A stretch of DNA of 64,000 nucleotides. Origin: Delftia tsuruhatensis (GTDB lineage: Bacteria > Pseudomonadota > Gammaproteobacteria > Burkholderiales > Burkholderiaceae_C). The stretch spans positions 2,274,501 to 2,338,500 of the forward strand of contig NZ_LR813084.1 of assembly GCF_903815225.1 (NCBI RefSeq), in the 5' to 3' direction. Under the pieces are notes generated by a model. It was not told the origin of the DNA. It saw nothing but the letters and a program-made list of their open reading frames with translations, and ran no database searches. Both the position numbers and the translations under genes were made by a program. Numbering within the stretch: position 1 is the first letter of the stretch; each line of letters opens with the position of its first letter. This document shows, one piece after another, positions 34,798 through 43,507 of this stretch.

Positions 34798-34974
34798 CCG
34801 GAGGGGCTTCTTGCCGGTCATTGCCGGCCAGGGGCGGCGGCCGCGCCGTCCCGCCTCGGCATTGCTGCGCGGCGATGCTATCGTTTGCTTCCTCGAGGCA
34901 ATGGCGGACGCGCCGATGAGCGCCGACAGCCATGTTCCCGCAGGCCTACGACCGACCCTTGAAGCGAGCCATCC

Positions 34975-35706
34975 ATGACCCTGTCCTCCCAACTGCTGTC
35001 CACCCTCGCGCCGCTCGGGCGCATTCGCGCCTGCATCAACACCGGCAACCCCATCCTCGCGCGGCTGGATGCCGAGGGACGGCCCGTGGGCGTGTCCATC
35101 GACCTGGCCCGGCGCCTGGCGCAGCAACTGGGCCTGGAACTGGAACTGGTGGTCTTCGACACGGCCGCCGGATCGGTGGACGCCGTCACCCGGGAGCAGG
35201 CCGACTTCGGCTTCTTCGCGGTGGACCCCGTGCGCGGCGCGGGCATAGGCTTTACCGCGCCCTATGTGCTGATCGAGGGCAGCTACCTGGTGCGCCAGGA
35301 TTCGCCGCTGACCGACAACGCACAGGTGGATCGGGCCGGCCACACGGTCGTGGTCGGCAAGGGCAGCGCCTATGACCTGTACCTGAGCCGCGAGCTCAAG
35401 CACGCGCAGATCGAGCGCGCCGTGTCCTCGCCTGCCGTGGTGCAGACCTTCGTGGAATCGACCGCCGACGTGGCGGCCGGCGTCAGGCAGCAGCTCGAAG
35501 CCGATGCCGCCCGCCTGCCCGGCCTGCGCCTGCTGCCGGGCCGATTCATGGTCATCCAGCAGGCCATGGGCCTGCCCAAGGGGCGCGGCGAGCAGGCCCT
35601 GCGCGTGCTGGCCGACTTCGTGGAAGAGGCCAAGGCCTCGGGCTTTGTGGCCGAGGCGCTGCAGCGCCATGGCATCCAGGGCGCAGCGGTTGCGCCTGCG
35701 GCCTGA
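34975..35706 (+). CDS. Amino-acid-binding-like (SBP_bac_3) protein without signal peptide
   Basis: This 243-residue protein has the fold of family 3 periplasmic receptors: RIRACINTGNPILARLDAEG, VGVSIDLARRLAQQLGLELE, AVTREQADFGFFAVDPVR and TAPYVLIEGSYLV. It starts directly with the mature domain (MTLSSQLLSTLAPLG), and the upstream sequence has stops or no leader, so no signal peptide is predicted. It has no transporter genes around it. It may be cytoplasmic, perhaps a cyclohexadienyl-dehydratase-like or orphan sensor; the latter is speculation. It converges on the metallophosphoesterase gene with a three-base gap. Confidence 0.8.
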   Translation: MTLSSQLLSTLAPLGRIRACINTGNPILARLDAEGRPVGVSIDLARRLAQQLGLELELVVFDTAAGSVDAVTREQADFGFFAVDPVRGAGIGFTAPYVLIEGSYLVRQDSPLTDNAQVDRAGHTVVVGKGSAYDLYLSRELKHAQIERAVSSPAVVQTFVESTADVAAGVRQQLEADAARLPGLRLLPGRFMVIQQAMGLPKGRGEQALRVLADFVEEAKASGFVAEALQRHGIQGAAVAPAA

Positions 35707-35709
35707 AAC

Positions 35710-36876
35710 TCAGGCCCCGCGCAGCAACAGCAGATCGATGCTGGCCGGCACGCCCAGGCGCACGGCGAAGCCGGCCCACAGGCCTGCGCCGGCGCTGACG
35801 AAGAGCCTCATGGCGCCGACCTCGTACTCGCCGCGCACAAAGCCGTCGTTGGCGGGCGCCACCAGCCATTGGTCCATGCCCCGGATCAGGCCTCCGTGCG
35901 TATGGCCCGACAGCTGCAGGCCCACGCCGCGCGGCGCATTGTCGCGGGCGGTCTTGGGCTGGTGGGCCAGCAGCAGGTGGTATTGCGCGCCGGCCTCTTT
36001 GGCCTGGCGGGCCACGGTGTCGATGTCGGGCGGCACGCCTTCGGGCACGGACGGGTCGGTGTTCTGGCGCGACAGGCGGCCATAGGCCGGATCGCCGATG
36101 CCCGACAGCGCCAGGCGCGCGCCCTGCACATCGATCAGCTGCATGCGGTTTTCCAGCAGGTTCAGGCCCAGGCGGCGGAATTCGGCCATCCAGGCGTCGT
36201 AGCCGCTGTAGTACTCATGGTTGCCGGGCGCCGCCCAGACGCCGTAGCGTGCCTTGAGCCGGGCCAGCGGCGCGACGTTGGCGCGGCCGCTGTCCACGTC
36301 GCCGTCCACCAGGTCGCCGGGCAGCACGATGAGGTCGGGCCGCGCGGCCAGCGTGCGCTCCACGATGGTCTGCACGTAGCGTGCGTCGTTGATGGGGCTG
36401 GCGTGGATGTCGGCCAGCACGGCCACACGCAGGCCGTCCAGGCCGGCAGGCAGCCCCGCCAGGCGCAGCGTGCGCTCCTGCACCTCGGGCGGGCGCAGCG
36501 CGTTGGCCACGCCCCAGGCCGACACCGCACCCGCCAGTGCCAGGGCACCGGCCGTCAGCAGCGGCGTGTGCAGGCGCCGTTTCCAATCCTCGCGCCGAAC
36601 CAGGGCGGCCAGTGCCCACAGGCCGTCGCGCAGCACGATGAACAGCGCCAGCATCAGCAGCACGGCCAGCACCCAGCCGCCCGGCACCTGCAGGTAGGCC
36701 AGCGTGCGGTACGCGACCGCGCCCTCGCGCAGCAGCACCAGCAGCAGGGCGGGCGTGCAACCCAGGACTGCCGTGACGAGGGTGGCCAGCAGGCGTGTGC
36801 GCCGCGACAGCGAATGCACGGGCCACCACAGCCACAGGGCCAGCAGCGGAATGATCAGGGCGGCGAGAGAAACCAT
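35710..36876 (-). CDS. Membrane-anchored metallophosphoesterase (YaeI-like)
   Basis: This protein has 388 residues. About four hydrophobic segments occupy residues 1-125, then a calcineurin-like phosphoesterase domain follows with the metal motifs in order: AVLADIHAS, LPGDLVDGD, PGNHEYY, LLAHQP and SGHTHGG. Relatives such as E. coli YaeI hydrolyse UDP-2,3-diacylglucosamine or other phosphodiesters near the membrane. The stop lies just after the convergent receptor-like gene. Substrate not known. Confidence 0.9.
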   Translation of the reverse strand: MVSLAALIIPLLALWLWWPVHSLSRRTRLLATLVTAVLGCTPALLLVLLREGAVAYRTLAYLQVPGGWVLAVLLMLALFIVLRDGLWALAALVRREDWKRRLHTPLLTAGALALAGAVSAWGVANALRPPEVQERTLRLAGLPAGLDGLRVAVLADIHASPINDARYVQTIVERTLAARPDLIVLPGDLVDGDVDSGRANVAPLARLKARYGVWAAPGNHEYYSGYDAWMAEFRRLGLNLLENRMQLIDVQGARLALSGIGDPAYGRLSRQNTDPSVPEGVPPDIDTVARQAKEAGAQYHLLLAHQPKTARDNAPRGVGLQLSGHTHGGLIRGMDQWLVAPANDGFVRGEYEVGAMRLFVSAGAGLWAGFAVRLGVPASIDLLLLRGA

Positions 36877-37083
36877 GGAGGGGAGGAAAGCGGAGAAGGC
36901 GGCCAGCGCCAGAACGGCAGGAACGGCGAGCGCCGATTGTGCGCAATGCCCCGTGCGTGGCTGGGCTGGCCCGGCGAAGGCCCTGGGGCGCGGAGGTTTT
37001 CATGGCGGTGGCACAGGCCTCGGGCATGGAAATCCACGCCCGCGTGGCGCGCAGGGCATGGCCCGGGGATAATCCAGCCCCTT

Positions 37084-40000
37084 ATGCCCTTGAAGATCAG
37101 CTTTCCCGAATCCCTGCCCGTATCCGCCCGCCGTGAAGAGATCATGGAGGCCATGGACCGCCACCAGGTCATCATCGTCTGCGGCGAGACGGGCTCGGGC
37201 AAGACCACGCAGCTGCCCAAGATCGCGCTGGCGCTGGGGCGTGGCAAGGTCAACGCCGCGCCCGATGCCAAGGACGCCAAGGGGCAGGTGCGCGGCCACC
37301 TCATCGGCCACACGCAGCCGCGCCGCATCGCGGCCAGCTCCGTGGCCAAGCGCATTGCCGAGGAACTGAACACGCCGCTGGGCGACGTGGTGGGCTACAA
37401 GGTGCGCTTCCAGGACCGGCTGTCCAAGGATGCCTCGGTCAAGCTGATGACGGACGGCATCCTGCTGGCCGAGACGCAGACCGATCCCTTGCTCAAGGCC
37501 TATGACACCCTGATCATCGACGAGGCCCACGAACGCAGCCTGAATATCGACTTCCTGCTGGGCTACATCAAGCAGATCCTGCCGCGCCGTCCCGACCTCA
37601 AGGTGGTCGTGACCTCGGCCACCATCGATGCCGAGCGCTTCGCCAGGCACTTCGAGGGGCCCCAGGGACCGGCTCCCGTGATCATGGTCTCGGGCCGCAC
37701 CTATCCCGTGGAGATGCGCTGGCGCCCCTTCGAGGAAAAGCGCGACCATGACCTCAACGACGCCATCGCCGAGGGCGTGGACGAGCTGTGGGCGGGCGGT
37801 GCCGCAGGCGACATCCTGGTCTTCCTGCCCGGCGAGCGCGAGATCCGCGAGGCTGCCGACCACCTGCGCAAGCACCTGGCCCAGCAGCCCGTGCTGCGCC
37901 ATGCCGAGGTGCTGCCGCTGTTCTCGCGCCTGTCCCAGGCCGAGCAGGACCGCATCTTCGACAGCCACACGGGACGGCGCATCGTGCTGGCCACCAACGT
38001 GGCCGAGACCTCGCTGACCGTGCCCGGCATCCGCTATGTGATCGACGCGGGCACGGCGCGCGTCAAGCGCTATTCCTTCCGCAGCAAGGTCGAGCAGCTG
38101 CTGGTCGAGCCCATCAGCCAGGCGGCGGCCAACCAGCGCGCGGGCCGCTGCGGCCGCGTGGCCAACGGCATCTGCATCCGCCTGTACGACGAGGCCGACT
38201 TCGGCACGCGCGCGCGCTTCACCGATCCCGAGATCCTGCGCTCCTCGCTGGCCGGTGTCATCCTGCGCATGAAGTCGCTGGGGCTGGGCGACGTGGTGAA
38301 CTTCCCCTTCCTCGAGGCGCCCTCGGGCCGCGCCATCGCCGACGGCTACCAGCTGCTGGGCGAACTGGGCGCGGTGGACGAGCGCGGCGAACTGCTGCCC
38401 ATGGGCCGCGAGCTGTCGCGCCTGCCGCTGGACCCGCGCGTGGGCCGCATGATCCTCGAGGCACGCACGCGCGGCGCCGTGGCCGAGGTGCTGGTCATCG
38501 CCTCGGCCCTGTCGGTGCAGGATGTGCGCGACCGGCCGCTGGAGGCCCAGCAGCAGGCCGACCAGCAGCACGCCAAGTTCGACGACGAGAAAAGCGAGTT
38601 CAGCGGCTACCTGCGCCTGTGGAAATGGCTGCAGGATGCGCGCGGCGGCCGGGTCGTGGCCAAGAGCCGAAGGGAGATGGCGGCACAGGCGCCCGCGCCC
38701 AAGGCACCCGCCCGCAACGCGGCCTTCCTGCCCGTGGCCCAGCGCAGTGGCGGGCAGAGCGCCGCCGCGCCCGCCGAGCAGGCGCTGCCCGCCTTCCACC
38801 CGCAGGACACCGGCCCCGGCACGGACGACGAGCCCACGCACAAGCTCAGCAACCGCCAGTGGGAACAGCTGCTGCGCCAGAACTTCATCAACATCCGCCG
38901 CGTGCGCGAATGGCGCGACATCCACTCCCAGCTGCTGACCGTGGTCAACGAGCACAAGTGGAAGATCAACACCGAGCCGGCCGGCTACGACGCCGTGCAC
39001 CTGTCCATGCTTTCGGGCCTGCTGGGCAACATCGGCTACAAGGGCGACGAAAGCGACGCCTACCTGGGCGCGCGCGGCATCCGTTTCCATCCCCACCCGG
39101 GTGCGCATCTTTCCAAGAAGCCCGGCCGCTGGATCGTGGCGGCCGAGCTGGTGGAGACCTCGCGCCTGTACGGGCGGGGCATCGCCGCCATCGACCCGCA
39201 GTGGCTGGAGGAGGTCGGCGCCCACCTGCTCAAGAAGCAGCTGCTCGATCCGCACTGGTCCAAGACCCAGGCCGACGTGGTGGCGCTGGAGCGCGCCACG
39301 CTCTACGGCCTGGTGGTCTACAACGGCCGGCGCATGAGCTATGGCCGCATCGACCCCCAGTCCGCGCGCGAGATCTTCATCCGCCAGGCGCTGGTGGAGG
39401 GACAGTGGGACACGCGCTGGCACTTCCTGCCCGCCAACCTCAAGCTGGTGCGCAAGGTCGAGGAACTGGAGCACAAGAGCCGCCGCCAGGACGTGCTGGT
39501 CGATGACGAGCTGATCTACGCCTTCTACGACCAGCAGATCCCCCGGGACGTCTTCAGCGGCGCCACCTTCGACCACTGGTTCCGCGAGGCCGCCAAGGAA
39601 AACGCCGACCTGCTGCGCCTGTCGCGCGACGAGCTGATGCGCCACGAGGCGGCCGGCATCACCACCCAGGCCTTCCCCAAGGTGGTCAAGCTCGGCGGCG
39701 TGGACTGCACGGCCGCCTACCTGCACAGCCCTGGCGATGCGCGCGACGGCATCACCGTCACCGTGCCGCTGTTCGTGCTCAACCAGGTCAGCGAGGAGCG
39801 CGCCGAATGGCTGGTGCCCGGCATGCTCAAGGACAAGATCCAGGCCCTGCTCAAAAGCCTGCCCCAGCGCCCGCGCAGCCGCTTCGTGCCCCTGCCCGAA
39901 AGCGCCCAGCGCCTGGCCGAGCTGTTCACCACGCCCGAGCGCTGGGCCCAGGGTGGATTGATCGACGCCCTGCTCAAGCAGGTGCGCGACGAGACCTCGC

Positions 40001-41145
40001 TGGATGTCAAGCGGGCCGACTTCAAGCTGGACATGCTCAGCCAGCACCTGTTCATGAACTTGCGCATCACGGACGAGCATGGACGCCAGCTGGGCCAGGG
40101 CCGCAACCTGGGCGCGCTCAAGGCCGAGCTGGGCGCCAAGGCGCGCGGCGCCTTCCAGGCGCTGGCCGCGCTGAAGGTGGCACCCACCGGCGAGCCGCCG
40201 CAGGCGCAACCGGAGAAAAAGGCCGCGCCGCCCGCCCAGGGCCAGCCTGCGGCCAGGAAGGCCGAGCAGGCCCAGGCCAGGCCGGCCCAGCCGGCGGAGG
40301 CGCGCTACAAGGAATGGAGCTTCGGCGAACTGCCCGAGCTGATGGAGATCGGCAAGGGTGGCCAGACCCTGATCGGCTTTCCGGCCCTGATCGACCATGG
40401 CGAATCCGTGGGCATCGAGGTCTTCGACGAGCCCGAGGCCGCGGCCGCGCGCCACCGCGTGGGCCTGCGCCGCCTGTTCGCGCTGCAGATCCGCGATGCG
40501 CTGAAGTACCTGGAAAAGAACATCCCGGACCTGCAGAAGATGGCGGTGGCCTACATGCCCCTGGGCACGCAGGAAGAGCTGCGCGAGCAGATCATCGACG
40601 TGGCCATCGACCGCGCCTTCCTGCAGGAGCCGCTGCCCACCAACGACGCGCAGTTCAAGCAGCGCGTGCAGGACGGGCGCGGGCGGCTGACGCTGATCGC
40701 CAATGAGGTCGCGCGCATGGCGGCCGGCATCCTTGCCGAATACGCGGCGGCCCAGCGCAAGATCAAGGACACCAAGAACGCGGCAGACGCCACGGCCGAC
40801 ACGGCCCAGCAGTTGCAGCGCCTGATGCCCCGGAACTTCATCGCCGCCGCGCCGTGGACGCAGCTGCAGCACTATGGCCGCTACCTCAAGGCCATCACCA
40901 GCCGGCTGGACAAGTACCGCGCCGACCCCGCACGCGATGCCACGCGCCTGGCCGAACTGCGCCCGCTGGAGCAGCGCTACTGGCGCCTGGTGGCCGAGCG
41001 CAAGGGCCAGGTCGATGCGCGCATGCAGGAGTACCGCTGGATGCTGGAAGAGCTGCGCGTGAGCTTCTTCGCCCAGGAGCTGCGCACACCGTACCCGGTC
41101 AGCATCAAGCGGCTGGACAAGGTCTGGCAGCAACTGAGCCAATGA
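37084..41145 (+). CDS. hrpA: ATP-dependent RNA helicase HrpA
   Basis: This large DEAH-box helicase has 1353 residues, close to the usual 1300. The start is ATG 37084 (MPLKISFPESLPVSARREEI). Walker A GETGSGKTT is at 34-42, DEAH at 146-149 (LIIDEAHERS), VTSATID follows, and motif VI appears as QRAGRCGRV. The HA2/ratchet and OB-fold regions follow, then the long C-terminal HrpA-specific domain (DUF3418). Two low-complexity Ala/Pro/Gln linkers lie near residues 530-575 and 1040-1075. In E. coli HrpA acts on stalled or collided ribosomes and mRNA processing. A divergent metallophosphoesterase gene lies 207 bases upstream. Confidence 0.96.
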   Translation: MPLKISFPESLPVSARREEIMEAMDRHQVIIVCGETGSGKTTQLPKIALALGRGKVNAAPDAKDAKGQVRGHLIGHTQPRRIAASSVAKRIAEELNTPLGDVVGYKVRFQDRLSKDASVKLMTDGILLAETQTDPLLKAYDTLIIDEAHERSLNIDFLLGYIKQILPRRPDLKVVVTSATIDAERFARHFEGPQGPAPVIMVSGRTYPVEMRWRPFEEKRDHDLNDAIAEGVDELWAGGAAGDILVFLPGEREIREAADHLRKHLAQQPVLRHAEVLPLFSRLSQAEQDRIFDSHTGRRIVLATNVAETSLTVPGIRYVIDAGTARVKRYSFRSKVEQLLVEPISQAAANQRAGRCGRVANGICIRLYDEADFGTRARFTDPEILRSSLAGVILRMKSLGLGDVVNFPFLEAPSGRAIADGYQLLGELGAVDERGELLPMGRELSRLPLDPRVGRMILEARTRGAVAEVLVIASALSVQDVRDRPLEAQQQADQQHAKFDDEKSEFSGYLRLWKWLQDARGGRVVAKSRREMAAQAPAPKAPARNAAFLPVAQRSGGQSAAAPAEQALPAFHPQDTGPGTDDEPTHKLSNRQWEQLLRQNFINIRRVREWRDIHSQLLTVVNEHKWKINTEPAGYDAVHLSMLSGLLGNIGYKGDESDAYLGARGIRFHPHPGAHLSKKPGRWIVAAELVETSRLYGRGIAAIDPQWLEEVGAHLLKKQLLDPHWSKTQADVVALERATLYGLVVYNGRRMSYGRIDPQSAREIFIRQALVEGQWDTRWHFLPANLKLVRKVEELEHKSRRQDVLVDDELIYAFYDQQIPRDVFSGATFDHWFREAAKENADLLRLSRDELMRHEAAGITTQAFPKVVKLGGVDCTAAYLHSPGDARDGITVTVPLFVLNQVSEERAEWLVPGMLKDKIQALLKSLPQRPRSRFVPLPESAQRLAELFTTPERWAQGGLIDALLKQVRDETSLDVKRADFKLDMLSQHLFMNLRITDEHGRQLGQGRNLGALKAELGAKARGAFQALAALKVAPTGEPPQAQPEKKAAPPAQGQPAARKAEQAQARPAQPAEARYKEWSFGELPELMEIGKGGQTLIGFPALIDHGESVGIEVFDEPEAAAARHRVGLRRLFALQIRDALKYLEKNIPDLQKMAVAYMPLGTQEELREQIIDVAIDRAFLQEPLPTNDAQFKQRVQDGRGRLTLIANEVARMAAGILAEYAAAQRKIKDTKNAADATADTAQQLQRLMPRNFIAAAPWTQLQHYGRYLKAITSRLDKYRADPARDATRLAELRPLEQRYWRLVAERKGQVDARMQEYRWMLEELRVSFFAQELRTPYPVSIKRLDKVWQQLSQ

Positions 41146-41164
41146 ACGGGCAAGGGGCAAGGGT

Positions 41165-41194
41165 GGCGGCGGCGCCTGAAGGGCGCCTGCCGCC
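41165..41194. terminator. G+C-rich hairpin after hrpA
   Basis: GGCGGCGGCGCC (41165-41176) pairs with GGCGCC plus GCCGCC (41182-41194, one-base bulge), 20 bases after the hrpA stop. No T-run follows, so it is a possible terminator or 3'-end stabiliser only. Confidence 0.4.
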
Positions 41195-41403
41195 TGTCGG
41201 CCAGGGGCTTGTCGTCATGTAGTGGGCAGCACGCTGCAATGGCGCAGGGCTCCAGGCTGCTTATGCTGGACCCTGCCGCCGCTGTGCGTCGGCCTTCTCT
41301 TGCCATTCGCGGGGCATCGAATGCCCGAACCTGTTTCCTGCGCATGCCCGCCATGCCGTGGCGCGAGTGGCCTCATCCGCCATTTTCTGAAGGAAACTGC
41401 CCC

Positions 41404-42201
41404 ATGCCCACCCGTTCGCACGCCATCCGCACCGCTACCGGCCTTGCCGCATCGGTGACTGCCGGCCTGCTGTCCATGGCACCCGCTGCCCAGGCCGAGC
41501 CATCGCCGGCGCTGGACCGCATCAGCATCTCGGCCGGGGCCTTTCGTGCCGATCCGCGCTTCAATGCTTCGCTGGAAGGCGATGCCGGCAGGGTGGAGAC
41601 GGGCGACATCAAGACCGGCAAGGTGACCATGCCGCGCGTGAGCGCCGATGTGCTGCTGGGCGACAGCCACGGCATCTCCTTCGACTACTACCGCTTTCGC
41701 CGGGGCTATGACGCACAGGCCGGCAACGGCAACCTGAGCGGAGATGCGCGCATGGACCTGGGCCTGGACTTCGCCAAGCTGGGCTACAAGTGGTGGCTGG
41801 GTTCGGGCAACACCGTGATGGGCCTGGGCGCGGGCGTGGCCTACTACCGCATCGACCTCGAAGGCCGGGCGGCCGTCAGCGGCGGCGGGCAAAGTGCCTC
41901 CTACCGTGGCAGCGGCACCGAGGACGCCTTCGCCCCCATGCTGGAAATCGGCCTGCGCCATGCCATCAACCCCGACCTGCGGCTGTTCGCCGACGCCTCG
42001 GGCGTCTGGAAGAACGGCGGCAAGCTGCACGGCAACATCTACAACGCCGCCCTGGGCGTGGAGTGGTTCCCGGTCAAGAACCTGGGCGTGGTGCTGTCCT
42101 ATGGCGTGACCAACATCGACCTCACGCGCGATGGCGGCGCGACGGCGCGCCTGAAGACGCGCCTGCAGGGGCCTTCGGCCTTCGTCAAGCTGCGGTTCTG
42201 A
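41404..42201 (+). CDS. Outer-membrane beta-barrel protein
   Basis: This 265-residue exported protein starts at ATG 41404, after AAGGAAA. The signal peptide ends at AAQAE near residue 30. The mature part shows alternating-residue beta strands (GISFDYYRFRRGY, FAKLGYKWWLG, VAYYRIDLEG, NIYNAALGVEWFP, VLSYGVTNIDLT) and ends in the outer-membrane signature ...SAFVKLRF with C-terminal Phe. This fits OmpW/OprG-like or OmpA-barrel-like small porins, though I do not place it in a named family. It stands alone, so the sequence gives no clue to its ligand. Confidence 0.8.
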   Translation: MPTRSHAIRTATGLAASVTAGLLSMAPAAQAEPSPALDRISISAGAFRADPRFNASLEGDAGRVETGDIKTGKVTMPRVSADVLLGDSHGISFDYYRFRRGYDAQAGNGNLSGDARMDLGLDFAKLGYKWWLGSGNTVMGLGAGVAYYRIDLEGRAAVSGGGQSASYRGSGTEDAFAPMLEIGLRHAINPDLRLFADASGVWKNGGKLHGNIYNAALGVEWFPVKNLGVVLSYGVTNIDLTRDGGATARLKTRLQGPSAFVKLRF

Positions 42202-42261
42202 GGCAAGTCCTGCCATCGGTGCCGAGCGGGCCGGTGACGCTGCGCAGCAGCGTGTACCCTC

Positions 42262-42813
42262 ATGGCCAGTCATCAAGTCGAGGGGCGTCAAGCCGTGGGA
42301 TTCTGGAGCAGGGCGCTGACAGCGCAGGAGCAGGCCTTTGTGCACTGCCATTTCGGCGCCTCGCTGGATGCGCTGCTGCCGCGCATGCGCCTGCATCTGC
42401 GTCGCCTGGGCGATACGCGCCGGGCGCTGTCCATGAACGGTGGGCGCATCTTCCTGCCGCGTGGTTTCTTCCAGCAGGGGGACCCGCGCCAGCCGCTGCG
42501 CCTGGACCAGCCGCAGATCGCCGGCGTCTTTGCCCATGAGCTGCTGCACCAGTGGCAGCGCCTGCAAGGCATGCCGGTCACGCGCCAGGCCGCCTGGCTG
42601 CATCTCAAGGCCTGGTGCACGCGCGGCGACCCCTATGCCTGCGAGCGCAGCAGCGATCCCGAACGCATGCTGCAGTGCTTCGTCCACGCCCAGGTGGAGC
42701 AGCAGGGCCAGATCTGGGAAGACCATGTGCGCGACTGCGTGGCGGGCCAGGGCGGGGCGGCGGGGGCGTTGATCGCCGCCCATGTGCGCGGTGGCGGCAA
42801 GCCGCCGGCCTGA
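42262..42813 (+). CDS. Small HExxH zincin-like protein, vgr-related type
   Basis: This 183-residue protein starts at ATG 42262. Its layout mirrors the zincin at 27657-28415: a start motif LTAQEQAFVHCHFGASLD, basic segment RMRLHLRRLG, a LSMNGGRIFLPRGFF strand, then FAHELLHQWQRLQG with HELLH at 92-96. The rest is helical with several cysteines (AWCTRG, YACERS, QCFVH, DCVAG). The base composition is normal, so unlike the other it looks resident. It has no signal peptide and no lipoprotein neighbour. A putative metallopeptidase or T6SS-linked protein; activity is inferred from the motif. Confidence 0.7.
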   Translation: MASHQVEGRQAVGFWSRALTAQEQAFVHCHFGASLDALLPRMRLHLRRLGDTRRALSMNGGRIFLPRGFFQQGDPRQPLRLDQPQIAGVFAHELLHQWQRLQGMPVTRQAAWLHLKAWCTRGDPYACERSSDPERMLQCFVHAQVEQQGQIWEDHVRDCVAGQGGAAGALIAAHVRGGGKPPA

Positions 42814-42814
42814 A

Positions 42815-43327
42815 TCAGTCCTGCCCGGTGCCCAGCGCCTCGACCAAGTCATACGCCGACACATCGCGCGCCGCCCCGAAGCCCGCCACATGGCGGGCCA
42901 CCGTGGGCGTGATGCAGACGAAGCGGAAGTCGCCCAGCTCGGTCATGGGCTCGGCCTCGGGAAAGCGTTGCAGGTAGGCCTGGCGCGCGCCCTGGCCCAG
43001 CACGCTGTCGGGCGGCGGCGTCGAGGCCACGCCCTGGATGGCGATGCGCTCCAGCGCGTGCACGGCTTCACCTTCGTTTTCGGGGGCGCAGACCAGCAGG
43101 CTGACGGCGGGGTGGCGTTCCATGGCCCGCGTATGGGCGGCCAGGCCGCTGACATGGAGGACGAAGCAGGCGAACTGCGCATCCCAGGCCCAGGGCACCA
43201 TGGACAGCTGGGGCGCGGGCAGGGCGTCGTCCATGCCCAGGTCGGTGGGCTGGGTGGCCAGGGCGGCGCAGCGGCGGCGGGACAGCAGCTCGCGCAGCGA
43301 CAGTTGCAGGCGGGACAGATGGGGCAT
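42815..43327 (-). CDS. Pyridoxamine 5'-phosphate oxidase-like FMN-binding protein (HugZ-like)
   Basis: This 170-residue protein starts at ATG 43327. It has the split-barrel flavin-binding fold: RRCAALATQP, PQLSMVPWAWDAQFACFVLH, HVSGLAAHTRAMERHPAVSLLVC and a final FRFVCITPTVARHVAGFGAARDVSA. The ending resembles HugZ proteins, which are linked to haem use, rather than true PNPOx enzymes. It lacks the PNPOx C-terminal dimerisation motif as far as I can tell. Its stop is one base from that of the zincin gene, convergent. The binding of FMN and the substrate are inferred. Confidence 0.8.
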   Translation of the reverse strand: MPHLSRLQLSLRELLSRRRCAALATQPTDLGMDDALPAPQLSMVPWAWDAQFACFVLHVSGLAAHTRAMERHPAVSLLVCAPENEGEAVHALERIAIQGVASTPPPDSVLGQGARQAYLQRFPEAEPMTELGDFRFVCITPTVARHVAGFGAARDVSAYDLVEALGTGQD

Positions 43328-43507
43328 GGTGGCGCCATCGTAAACCTGTGCGTGGCCAGCGGGCGGATGCCGGCCTCCAGCGTCACTTTGGCGACGATTC
43401 ACTGGGGCCTTCCCCAATGCCGGGAACGGGGTCAGCGCCTAGCCTCGCTGGCGGGGCGGATTGCCGCCATCCACTTCTCTCACCGACACTTCAAGGCCCA
43501 TCAGTCC

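Noticed and set aside
35869..41145. An hrpA frame extending 405 codons upstream of 37084
   Set aside because: The extra part lies opposite the metallophosphoesterase gene, whose five metal motifs are intact, and carries no helicase feature.
37000..41160. A minus-strand open frame of 1386 codons opposite hrpA
   Set aside because: It exists only because codon bias in a G+C-rich gene removes stops from the complementary frame; the protein is low-complexity and His/Gln/Gly-rich, without domains.
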